Source: Talaromyces rugulosus
Taxonomy: Eukaryota; Ascomycota; Eurotiomycetes; Eurotiales; Trichocomaceae
DNA: 64,000 nt
NCBI RefSeq assembly: GCF_013368755.1
Contig: NC_049561.1
Coordinates: 1,364,001 to 1,428,000, forward strand
Direction: 5' to 3'
Shown here: in pieces, positions 11,044-25,000 of the stretch
How positions within the stretch are numbered: position 1 is the first letter of the stretch
How the letters are laid out: every line of letters begins with the position of its first letter
Program-made: the position numbers and the translations under genes
The notes under the pieces: generated by a model
What the model was told of the DNA's origin: nothing
Seen by the model: only the letters and a program-made list of their open reading frames with translations
Database searches by the model: none

Positions 11044-13396
11044 ATGGAAAAACTAAACTCGGAAGATGGCCAGCTTTTCATCAAGGTGCGCTCTTTCTAT
11101 CTCCATTGTTTATTATCTGTCTATCGCCCACTCACTGACTCTCTGCCTACAGAACCTTGCCAGTTTCGTGCGCACTCATGAGAAGGCGTTGGCCAACGCC
11201 CTGCAACTGAGACGCCAGTCTGCACCCTCGGCTGGCTATGCCTCTACTTCGTCTACACTTGCTGCGGCTCTGTCTTTTGGCGCCCTCAAATTCACCTCGC
11301 ATAATGTTAAGCCCGCTAAGCTCACCCTAACCCCACACCACCTCTTCTACCTGCTCTCGCAGTTTGAGGAGCTCTCTATTCCTGTCGGCTCCATGAACGT
11401 CCGCCTGCAGAACATCCACAATGACTCATCTTCGGCCTATGTCTCGTTTCTCAACCAGCCGCGTCGCTCCCGTGGTGATCGCGACTCCATTCATTCCGTC
11501 TCTAGTGTTCGCAGCGTCATGTCCGGCATGGGCTCCCTGTGGTCTTCCTTTGGCATCGGCTCCAAGGATGCTTCCAAATCCGAAAAGGCCAAGGCCGCTT
11601 TGGACACTGACCTCAAATACCTGTATTCTGCCTTTACTAAAATCCCATGCCTGCGTCTGGCCCCTGACCACCGAGCCCGTCTCATCCGAGGATACGAGGA
11701 ATTCCCGTTGGACACTGCCGTCCCGCTCCACGCCTTCAAGAACTTGAGTGCTCTAGAAATCATCGATATCGACTATCGATCTTTCTACGGATGGGACCGA
11801 CTCTCCGAGCAGCTACGCACTTTGACCTTGAAACGAGCTCATCTCGAAGACCCGGCTGATCTTTTGACCAAGGTTGTTCTGGACGACATTGACAAGCGCC
11901 GACGACGACCCTCCAGGTCACAGGCTTCCCCGGTGCTCGGAGGAAGTGGACCACAGCCAGTGTGCAAGCATGAACCCAGGGTTCCAAGTTCCGCGCCGGG
12001 ATCGCCCGCGCCTGATTCAAGCCTCGGTTCCAGTACCAGTCCCAAAGCCGTGCCAATGATTCGAGGAGCTTCCGACGGAGAACGTGGACACCGACGCGCT
12101 GGAAGCTACTCACCTACGCGACCCCCGACGGCAAGACAGACCCGTCATTCTCGTGCCTACTCAGTCAACAAGCTGGGGCGATCTGGCTCTGGAAGTTCTC
12201 AAAACTCGAGCGAGGTATCCCTACCTGCCAATCGCAGCTCATCCAATCTGTTGACCGGAGTGCTGCCCGCCACTAAGTGGCGATTTCTCCGGCATCTAGG
12301 ACTAGCTGATAACTCGTTAACAAGCATATCCGCAAACAGCTTCACTCCAGTAGCCAACACCCTTCATTCCTTGGACTTGTCGTCGAACCTGTTCACTCAG
12401 GTTCCCGAGAGTCTCGCGTCGCTGGTCGCCCTGCGAGCGCTCAACTTGTCCAACTGCATGATCGACTCGTTGCGATCGATTGCAAAGAACCCACTGCCAG
12501 CCATCACTGCTCTGAATCTTCGAGGAAACCGCTTGTCATCCCTTGCCGGGATCGAACGGCTCCTCTCCCTTGAACGCCTGGATCTGCGAGACAACGACTT
12601 GACCGACCCCACCGAACTCGCCCGACTGACTGGTCTCCCTGAGATACGAGAGATCTGGATATCGGGAAATCCTTTTACTAAAACCCACAGCGGACACCGA
12701 GTTACCATTTTCAATCTGTTCCGCAGCACGCCCGGATACGCCGAAGACATCATCATTGATGCCTCGGGCCCAGGATATAGCGAGCGCAAGCAGTTGGTTG
12801 AACGTGCTGCTGAGCGTGAGTCTGCGCCTGTTATTCGCTCTGTTGAGCCTGAATTGGAGAGGACGGTAAGCCGAGCGCCGGCTCCAACTCCATCCATCAA
12901 GCAGGTCGACCGAGTGGAAGGGTCAGAGCGGCGAAAAAAAAACTCCCGCCGGCGGATCGTTGATGCCTCCGGCGAACCATCTATAACTGGAAATGGTGTT
13001 GATCCTTTTCAGAGCAATATAATAACCGGGACGCCGTTCACAGATCCCTTTACAGAAGCTAGTGACAAAGCTTCTAAGAAACCAAACGCGATAGCAAGCG
13101 TTGAGCCGGTGAAGAAGGCCGCTGTTCCCCTTCCTCACAAAGACAAGCCGTTGCCTGTCATTCCCGACCTTGACTGGCATGCCACAGGCGATGCCTACCG
13201 TCAAAAGCTAGAAGCCCTCCGACAAGATGTTGGCAGCAGCAGTGCCTGGCTCGGTGTCCTGAGCGATGAGACTTGGCGACAGCCAACTGTTTCAGTGCCT
13301 CGCACCGGAACGGGTTTCGATACACCCATGATGCGACCTACCGCTATGAATAGGCCTGGGAGCCAAATGATTATGAGCGGGCAGACTTTGAGTTGA
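11044..13396 (+). CDS. Fungal leucine-rich-repeat protein
   Basis: The first exon is short (11044-11085, MEKLNSEDGQLFIK); after a 67-nt intron, exon 2 (11153-13396) completes a 761-aa protein. The N-terminal ~240 residues form a conserved-looking domain (LTLTPHHLFYLLSQFEELSI). A Ser/Pro/Arg-rich linker follows, then about six leucine-rich repeats from roughly residue 388 to 540 (LHSLDLSSNLFTQVPESLAS, LERLDLRDNDLTDPTELARL), with a capping segment (EIREIWISGNPF). The C-terminus is disordered. I recognise it as a conserved filamentous-fungal LRR protein of unknown role; the LRR block resembles nischarin/SDS22-type repeats. Its position immediately 5' of PP1 is suggestive, since some LRR proteins bind PP1, but I see no clear RVxF motif. 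Choosing the downstream ATG at 11066 instead would read through the intron. Confidence 0.85.
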
Positions 13397-15612
13397 TATC
13401 CACAGTCGCCTGATGATTACCTTTCCATTCTACGGGGATCGTGCATTTGATACCTCGGATCTTTTTCCCCACCCAAAAAAAGAATATACCCTTTTTTCGA
13501 TTGTATAAATTTGGTGCATATTACGGCGTTTTTATGATTTGTTTGATTTTGACTCGGGCGGGTATGTTTTGATGATTTAGTGTTTTTCTCTCTTCCGGTT
13601 TTTTTCAAGAACTCGCAACTCTGACGCTGTTGTTTTCACGGTATTTTCTTTCTGGGGGTGTTCTCTTTTATATATCTTTGCTGTTGTTGTTGTTGTTCTA
13701 GACCGCTTGTATGACGGTAGGCAGCGTGTGTTGTTTGTTTACAGTTCCGCGTGTCTTTGTTCTGCCTTTTTATGGTTCTGTTTTGGCTGTCTGTTTTTTT
13801 TTCCCTTCTCTTCTCAGTATACCTTTTTTTGACGACTACACCGATTGATGTTAATTGCAACAAGACATGAGGCACGGTGATGATTTTCTAGCGCACATTT
13901 GATCTTGCCACTAGGATTAGTATAGATACCAGAACATGATTACTAGTCGGTTCATTTATTTTTTTTTTTTATTTTTTCCCTTTGGCAACTAGGCATGTAA
14001 CTAGACCGGCCAGGCTGGGCGAGACCGCGATGCCACAGCGGCTACCGGGCGAATCAAGTCGGGCAGATCACCTTTGGGCTATTATTATTACTGATTCCTG
14101 GTTTATGCCTAAGCCGTAGGGCCTATTCCCTGCAGCTGCGCTTTCGACCTGTAATAGTTATCCACCCTTTTTGGCTGGAATTGTGGGTTATGCGACCTGA
14201 TTTGCTTTGCCAGAGCGCGGAGGGGGGTGTGCTGACGGCGATCTCAGTTGATGAGTGAATACACCATGACATCAAACCGTGGCCTACAGTAACTCAATGT
14301 CAGGCTGTAGCATTCTAGGCTGATGCGATCGTCTGTGGCATTACTTCTTGGGCGAGGATGTCAGCGACTAATTGAGTTGCGCGGATAGAAAGTTGAGGAG
14401 ATGGGATAGAAGCCAATATAAATATGAATAAAAGTGAAAATGAAAATAAAATTAAACTCTCTGATGTTATTATTATCCTTGATAAGAAGCGCCAAAAAAA
14501 AAAAAAAAAAAAAAAAAAAGGATGGCCAGACCCCAAACAAGCTGTGGTTGACAAGAAGCAGAAGCCGCCCGTCTCAGCCACGCTGCCTGCTCCGTCCACT
14601 CCACTCCCGCCGTCGCCCTTCGCTTTCTCTCAACCAGCTTTTCCTCCCCTCTCTCTCCCCTCCGCCCTTCTTCTCTCTTGTCTGCCCTGTGCCCTCACAT
14701 CCCAAAACTCACCCAAAAGTAAGGTCCAGTTCAGCCATCTCTGAGATTGCTTCGTTCTCGATTGCTCTGTCCGCCCTGTACAGTCCTCGCCTGCGACTTT
14801 GACACAGATACCACCACGCCGTCGTCTTACGATCGCGCGTTCGCACAAGCCCGCCCTTGATCAGACTCCAGGAACTGCTTCCATCCCCGCCACCGTGACT
14901 TGACTGCGCTTCTTGCTTCAGTCTGCTTGCTTATCGAGCATCACCAAGCATCCATCTTATCTTTTTCGCCCTCTTCACACGCGTTATCGCTCCCGCCCTG
15001 CGAATCCGCCCGCTGCGACAAAACTCTTCGGCGCCGCTGTTCCACACACTCACCCCAAAACACACACACGAGAGTCTCACCGACCCCCGGATTCTCCCTT
15101 TCTGTGCTGTGTAATATCACCACCCTTTGCTCCGTCCTCGCCCATAGGTTGTCCCTCTGTCGGCCTTTTTTGAATTGTCTCAGAAAACGTGGTCGTCTTG
15201 GCCGGGTGGCCGACACACCATATCCAGCGCTTCTTTGCTCGCCCATCCCCGGAGCTTTTTTTGTTCTTCTATCATTTTCTCTGTCCTGTGAGTCCGATCT
15301 CTGCTTCACCCCATCCCTACCTGGATCGTCCTTTTTCTGCATTGAAAACGCGTTCGATGGCAATCTTCCCTGTGATTGCAAAAATTTTCACCGTTTCCTG
15401 GCAATGACCGATCGAATAATCATGCGACCCTCTTTGCTAACGCGTTCGTCTCGGCGGCTCCTCAAGAATAGATAAGGCCCATTGTCTCGTAATCGACAAG
15501 TGACAGTCCTCGGGGAGAATCAATCTCGCCTTTCCCTTTCTTTTCCTTTTCTTCCCCTCCCTTCCGGCCACCTAACTCTCGCTTTCGCGCCCTTTGCGAA
15601 CGGTGGCACGTC
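13397..15612. other. Intergenic region upstream of PP1
   Basis: About 2.2 kb without a supported gene. It holds T-rich 3'-UTR-like DNA just after the LRR gene, a (GTT)n run near 13.68 kb, a long poly-A tract and pyrimidine-rich DNA (14.56-15.6 kb) typical of a long fungal promoter/5' UTR for PP1. Open frames in the last part are Ser/Pro/Leu-rich translations of CT-rich sequence. Confidence 0.55.
14494..14519 (+). repeat. Poly-A tract (26 A)
   Basis: A run of 26 A with no target-site duplication or retroposon sequence that I can see next to it. It is best read as a simple homopolymer. Confidence 0.9.
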
Positions 15613-16827
<1,215 letters not shown>

Positions 16828-18148
16828 AAGAAAATATACGAGCTTTTCCATGTGCAGCAGGTTCGGACGCAGATAAAATACTCGACCATTCGATAACCCG
16901 CCACGGCCAGGCCGCCGAAAGCCCTTACGCCCGACGTTTTTCGCCAGATTATCTTGTCATCGCCGCCGCCGAAATTCGCCATCGATTCATATACACCACT
17001 TCCCACAATCCACAGCCGTGTTTGCGCCAACTTCAAGTTTCTTCCTTTTTTTTTGTGTCTCTTTATAATCTCGACTGTATTCATTATTGGGTTTCTCTAA
17101 TGGGGCTGTATCGAGGTGGCTTTGCTTTTTACTATTCGGAGGGACCGAAGTATATCTTGCCAGCTTTTGCCCTGTGAAATGGGTAGAGTTACGCAAGTGT
17201 CATGTCTTGTCTATTTTATGGCTCTAGCATTTTTTTTTTTCAGGTTTTGTGTCCCTTTCTTTTTCTCTCTCTCTTTCGTCTTTGTCCTTTTCTTTCTAGT
17301 TTGTTGGAAACAGGATGAGAAAATTATGGTTTTCAAACAAATTCATCCTCATTTTTCCCCCTCCACTTTTTGCAATTTTCTTTTTCCTCCTGGTCATTAT
17401 CAATTGATCCATCATCGTTCATTTACTTATGGCAGGGCAGGCGGATTTTAAGCGTGCGCGACGTACGGACGGCCGGACGGATTGATTGATTAATAAATAT
17501 TTATACAATCGGCGGGACCGAAACGTCGAGAATGAATGAGTTTGTTTTTTCTTTCTTCTATAACTCTTTTTTTGAAATCAATGATATTGAAACCCAAAAA
17601 GGGAGGGATTGTTCGTTATGTAGGTATTCATGTATAAGATAGTTGATGAGGAAAGGTTCAATGTTATCAATGGATCAGTTTACGAGTTTGTTTCGTTATA
17701 ACGTGTACTTTTTATTTTTATTGTGTATTTTTTGTAAATTTTTTTCGATAGCAACGTATATCGCTGTAAACAAACAAACATCTCAAAAGCTAGTAGGTCT
17801 CTTCTGCTAGTGATTTCAAATGTTGATAGGCAAGAAGAAGAAAGAAAGAGCCGCGAGAAAGAAATGTATTAAGTAATAAAAACGAACAAAACCAAACAAA
17901 CTTTGAAACATTTGATCAGAATAGAAAAAATGATATGTAGGGGGAAAAAATAACAGTGTTGGTTATGTATTATGATTTCTTGTCGAAGGCACGATAGAAA
18001 TGTTGATAAAGGGAGTTCAGTTCGCACGTCGAATCCTGTTTCTTTCTTGTCTCTCTCTCATACTTCTGCTCACCCCAAGGTAAGGGCTTTCATCAGTCGA
18101 ATGAAGTCATCAGTCATCATCCATCCATCCATCTTCCGAAGCAGCAGC
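16828..18148. other. Convergent 3' regions of PP1 and Sar1
   Basis: A 1.3-kb AT-rich stretch with many T runs between two convergent stop codons. No ORF with coding character and no RNA gene was recognised. It presumably holds both 3' UTRs and polyadenylation signals. Confidence 0.6.
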
Positions 18149-19872
<1,724 letters not shown>

Positions 19873-22071
19873 CTAGACAGAGAGGACCAGCTGGGTATCT
19901 TTGGTAACACCGTAAGCTCGGAAGCGCTCGGCGACTTCAAGACCAAGCTCCTTCATACGCTCTGCACCTTTGCCACTTTTCGCGCGGCGTTCTGTCTGCT
20001 CCTTGGCAGCTTTCCGGCAATGCTGGCGCCAGAATTTTTCCTTGCGTTTCTGTCTCTTGCGCTCAAGCCCTTGGATGATGTCGACAGGACCGCGCGTGTG
20101 TAGTTCACGGCCGCGTGAAGGAGCCCGTTCTGGTGACGTGGGACGCGAGTCAGGCCGAAGCAACTGTTTGGACTTCTCAAGTCTCATAAAAAACGGGTTA
20201 GGGGTCCTTGGCAGTGACTTGGTGCGAGACGTTCGACTGTAGTAAGGCTGAGTAACCGCCGGGCCAGTGATATTGACACCAGTGACGGGGGCGGGGATGT
20301 TTAGAGCAGGTATGTTACGAGTAGCACTGGGACGGAGTTTGGGCGCAGGCGACTTCATCCGCTTGGGAGAAACCTGGCCATGATTGCGTGGAGCGGGAGA
20401 ATGAACGCGTCTTGGAGAAATACGCGGAGAGGTTCTTGGTGCGCCCTTGCGTCTTCCACGAAGAAGCTCCTCTTCAATTTGGGCGGCGGTGTCGATTTCT
20501 TCGTCGTCAAAATTGTCTTCTTCCAGATCGTCATCCTCATTGTCCTCAGGATCGGTTGTAGGGAAGCTGGGATCAATGTCCTGCGGGATGACCACGTGTT
20601 TTTTCCGGCGACGTTCTTCCATGCACGAGATATATGCTGCCTCCAGCGGACGATCTTCGTCGAGGGTACCGCACACAAAATCAGTGCTATCTGGAAGATC
20701 CGGGGTATTGGGTCTTGGAATGTTGATCGGGCGCCGGGAAGTCTTTGTCTGAGCAGAAGTAGACGGACGACGAGACGTACTGCTGTCCTGCTTGAGCGAA
20801 TCCAACGAAATGTTCGAGTTCCGGCGTTCGGCAGTGTTCAGGCGCACGAATTCCAGGTTGTCGGCACTGGTCGCGGCAGTAGTCGTCGAAGGACCCCAGA
20901 ACTCGTACTGCGAGTCATCGTCGCTCTCGTCGTCCGAGTCAGCAAAGCCAGCCTCGTTGTCTGACTCGTTGCCGTCATCCGAAGAGAAATCATGGACGGT
21001 GTCAGCATCGTCGTCACCATCTGCTAGGTCTTCTTCTTGCTCTTCTTCGATGGCCTCTGCCTCCGCCTCTTCTCCAAGCTTCCGGATGGCATTTTCCTTT
21101 TTCAAGCAGTCGTTCAACGTGATTTTCTCTTTGTGTTCGGCGGGACCAGCCATCCAACTGTCCATTTCGTCGAGCTCGCCCGCAAATTCATGGAAGCGAG
21201 TTTCTTCAGAGGGCTGGAATTTGCCTAGTCCGGAAGGATGGATACTGCCGGGCTTTTGCGAAACTGGTTGTTGAGCCGGAGCTTCTTTTTTAGATGGAGT
21301 GGTATCTTGACTTGGGAGGCGGTGGCGAGATGAGGGAGCTGGGGAGCCACGAGTTCGAGGTGCTGGAGATGCTTTTCGGTGTGAGTTGCTAGTCTTGTTG
21401 GATTCGGTGTGGCGAGAAGGACAAGCAAAAGTCAGAGCCGACTTGCGCTTTGGAGGATCGGCGACGTCGGTGTTTGTGTTCTTGTTGTCCGTTGCCGGCT
21501 TCTTCTCGGCTTCTTTTGGCTGCTCTACACGACGTGCACAAGCAAAGCTGATACAGCGCTTGCGGCCGAGATCGGCCTCGAGTTTGGACTCGCTGGGATC
21601 TGACGGCGGAGAGACGATCTTAGGTTCGAGGGCGGGAACCAGAGAGACAGTGTGCGGGTGAGGCGGGCTCGATGTGTTGGAGTAGGCTGGGCTGGTGAGA
21701 TCACCGTCGCTGGTCAGCTCGGCGGTGGAGTGGCCACTGGCGTTGCTGAGAGGATACGACGCCTTGCGCTCACGGTCTGCGGGAGCGAGATCTGGGCTTC
21801 TCAGAGCACGGGTGAGAAGGGACTCTTTCTTTTCCAGCATTGTGCGAGACGACTTGAGGTAGAACTGGCCGGCAGCGGCGGAGTGGCGAGAAGACTGGTG
21901 AGGCGAAGAGTAGTGATCGGGAGGCTCGTCGCCGTCGTCAACCACCTCGACTTCTTGATCTGCAGATAGCGTAGGCTGGTCTGAAGAAAAAACCATCTTC
22001 AAAAGGTTGTAAAGTGCAGGCGTTTTCCGATGGTCGGTCTGGTGGTGGTGGTGTTGCTGGTGGTGAGCCAT
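19873..22071 (-). CDS. Acidic fungal protein of the DUF2457 type
   Basis: A single-exon 732-aa protein. It starts with a His/Gln-rich segment and has two short cysteine-containing blocks (KRCISFACARR near residue 173 and KSALTFACPSR near 212). A strongly acidic central region follows (QYEFWGPS and long Asp/Glu/Ser runs), then Arg/Pro/Ser-rich DNA-binding-like stretches and a basic helical C-terminus (GLERKRQKRKEKFWRQHCRK). From memory this layout matches the fungal family DUF2457 (PF10446), whose function is unknown. It is probably nuclear given the basic clusters, but that is inference. The ATG at 22069-22071 is the first in frame. Confidence 0.75.
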   Translation of the reverse strand: MAHHQQHHHHQTDHRKTPALYNLLKMVFSSDQPTLSADQEVEVVDDGDEPPDHYSSPHQSSRHSAAAGQFYLKSSRTMLEKKESLLTRALRSPDLAPADRERKASYPLSNASGHSTAELTSDGDLTSPAYSNTSSPPHPHTVSLVPALEPKIVSPPSDPSESKLEADLGRKRCISFACARRVEQPKEAEKKPATDNKNTNTDVADPPKRKSALTFACPSRHTESNKTSNSHRKASPAPRTRGSPAPSSRHRLPSQDTTPSKKEAPAQQPVSQKPGSIHPSGLGKFQPSEETRFHEFAGELDEMDSWMAGPAEHKEKITLNDCLKKENAIRKLGEEAEAEAIEEEQEEDLADGDDDADTVHDFSSDDGNESDNEAGFADSDDESDDDSQYEFWGPSTTTAATSADNLEFVRLNTAERRNSNISLDSLKQDSSTSRRPSTSAQTKTSRRPINIPRPNTPDLPDSTDFVCGTLDEDRPLEAAYISCMEERRRKKHVVIPQDIDPSFPTTDPEDNEDDDLEEDNFDDEEIDTAAQIEEELLRGRRKGAPRTSPRISPRRVHSPAPRNHGQVSPKRMKSPAPKLRPSATRNIPALNIPAPVTGVNITGPAVTQPYYSRTSRTKSLPRTPNPFFMRLEKSKQLLRPDSRPTSPERAPSRGRELHTRGPVDIIQGLERKRQKRKEKFWRQHCRKAAKEQTERRAKSGKGAERMKELGLEVAERFRAYGVTKDTQLVLSV

Positions 22072-25000
22072 GGATACAGTGACAGTAGTCGGTGAGGAGG
22101 AAAACTGGCGATCTCAAGGTGAATGTGTGGCAGCTAGCAGACTGCTCACGTTCGACGAGGTCAGAGGTGTCCTGCGGAGGACGCAAATTGTCATAATATG
22201 AAAGGCGACATGTTGGTTTGGTGGTTGTATCGAGAGGGTTCGATTGAAGGTGGACGAGAGAAGCGCTTCGACTGGCACAACGCGGCACCAGTGATCAGGG
22301 GAGGATGTGCAGGCAGAAGAGGGGAGAGAGAAATTAGGCTGGAGCTTGCGAGGACGCAGAAATTGGAGTTTGGGCACGAGAGAAAAAGAGGGGAGAATGT
22401 CGTGTGGTGGAGGAGGACAGGAGATTATTATTGTGTTATTGGGGAGAGAAAAAGGCTCATAGGGAACGGTAATACGTAATTTGGCGGGCCAAGCAAGCGA
22501 AGCGTACCGTACGGTATGGGCGGGTCGCCACCGCGGTGGGACAAGAAAAAACTTCTGCAGCGGCCGCCCGGTCGGGACTAGCGTGGCGGTCTGTCCTGTA
22601 CCGTACTGTCATGTCATGTATTATTGCTTTTCTTTCATATGGCTTTTACAGAGTACAAACGTCCTTTGTCGTATCAAGTAGTAAATTAGCTGAATTAATT
22701 GGGTTAATTGAATTTTTTTTGGTGGTGACGTAGAGTGCAGTTGTTCATCATTCGGTCATTGAGTGGGCTTATTGTTATTATTATTATGCCAGCTAGCTGG
22801 CCCCAAACAGTTCTATGCAAGCAACCGCTTGCAGGGTGATCAGTGACACAGCCAAGCGTGCTGGAGGGCAAGGTTGCATCAACCTCACTCAACCAAGACA
22901 ACAAGGACTAGCATGTCCGGTTCAGACAGTACCGAAAATTACGCGGTATTAGTGATACGAGGGAAAGATTACTACGTACTCCGCTTTTTGAACGGTTTAC
23001 CGTTGGATCGACTTGCTGTTCGCATGTTGTTATTATTGTTATTACTTATTATTACTCAGGGTAATGTGCCATTATTGGGCATTTCCATCGCTTGCATTGC
23101 CACACCCACGCAGACAAAGGCGCCACGCCCAAGAATAGCCGCCATAATATTACGTGCGATGCAAGAATGGTAGTAATAATCCTGTCAGCAGATGCTCAGC
23201 CCTGAATTGATCAACTTTTTCTTTCTTTTTTTACCTCTTTTTCTTTTCCTTTTTTCACCACGAACACCTTCCTGTATTATTATTTCTGCTTGGCTGTTGG
23301 TCAGAAAGACCGTATGGGTCCGATGGGGCTGACCGGCGACATCGGCTGAGCTCTCTACCAACTCCTAGTAAAACCACTTACATGTAAAGAACACGAAATA
23401 ATGGTGGTCTCCGTCTCCTGTCACGATTACCCGCATATAATTAAAAAAAAAAAAAAAAGATCTGCCAGGGCTTCGCTGAATGCAGCACCTCGGCAGTTAC
23501 CAAGCTTACCATACCGTGTAAATTACCGAGTACTTGGGGAACGCCCATTGGTCAGCCGATTCACGGCGATCATGATTCGCAGGATTTGGACCCACCCGAT
23601 CGTTTTTTTGACAGTACAATTTTTTGGTAACTGTTCAAATAGGACATATGTAGCACGAGAAACTACTCAAGAAAGGCAGTGCGGACATCGGACAGCATCC
23701 AGTAATTCTCCGTGCTAGGACACATGGATACATCCCGGAAAAGCGGTGAAACGAGCTTAATCTCGGCAAACCCTGGTCCTCAGGCCCTCAACAGCTTGTT
23801 AGCTAGTTAGCTGGCACGCACTATAGTAGTTAACCGGGTCAGCCACCACGTCAAATCCAAAAAGTCGGTATTCTCCATGGATTTTTTTAGTTTTTTTCTT
23901 TCCAACATAAACTCTAATAAAGTACTCACAATCTTAGATGTACTGCGTACTTCGTATTCGAAAAAATGACCGAAGAATCACGATCATCACACCAACAGCC
24001 TATCACAGCACGTTTGACAAAACAAGCCTTGGTCAAGCATCTCCAAACTTTCCAAGGTGGTCGCGCGATCGCCCGTACGCTTCTTAATGGCTTGGCAATC
24101 TTTCCTATTTGGGGCAAAAAGCAGTGACCTGCATTTGCCCTAAGCAAGAAGCACGGACCGATTCCGCGTTGAAATTATGTTGTGCATGGCCCATTGGCTC
24201 GTTCTTCGGAGAGTCCCATATTAAATTGAACTCACTGAACAGTAAAAGAAAAAGGTAAAGGAAAAGAAAAAGGAAAAAAAAACTGGAGAAGGACAAAATC
24301 AAGGCACCCCGCCAATAACAATCAACCTAACTAGTGTTTTGGACAGAGTCCGACGAGGAGTCGGTCAGTTTCCCCTGTTCATTTAATTGTACCACGGGAC
24401 GAGTTGACCTAAAATTTCAAAAAAAAAAAAATCCGCTACTTACAGGAGAATAATTTACAAAGTACAGAGTGCAGACTACAGAATACGGGGAGTAGTCGGT
24501 TCACCCACCCGAGATGCGCCAAGTCTATAGCACTGCATGAATATTATTGATAGTACGTATATTGTTATCTCGTAAAAGCAACTCATTCAAATACAGAACT
24601 AAACATTGTCAGCCGCGTGGTCAGAGGTCACTCGCTGCACGGCGCATACTTAGCAGCATCTGTTTTGGGCGAGGTGCAGCCATGTCGCATGCGTGGCATT
24701 AGCGTCCTGCGCCTGCCTGTCCAAGCAGAACGCGCCGCCAACTGCATGAGGCATTTTCTGTCGCCAATCGGCGCACGCACGCGAGTGGCTTGTAGGCACG
24801 GCACTTTCTTCTCTTCCTTTTTTGCTTCTCTGTCGAGTTGCCGCTTTTGGAAGGTCCAGCCTGTATTATTGTAGTATGATTTATGATAAATATTATTATT
24901 AAATATATGAGTATAGAACTGATTGATCATAAAATCATAAAACTCCTGCTTTTGAACAAATATCTAAAACAATTAAGCATGTATTCTGCATGACTACTAG

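Noticed and set aside
13681..13697. (GTT)n microsatellite
   Set aside because: Too short (about five units) to list as a feature of interest.
20380..21274. Long plus-strand frames opposite the DUF2457-type gene
   Set aside because: They are antisense shadows of a strongly biased acidic/serine coding sequence.
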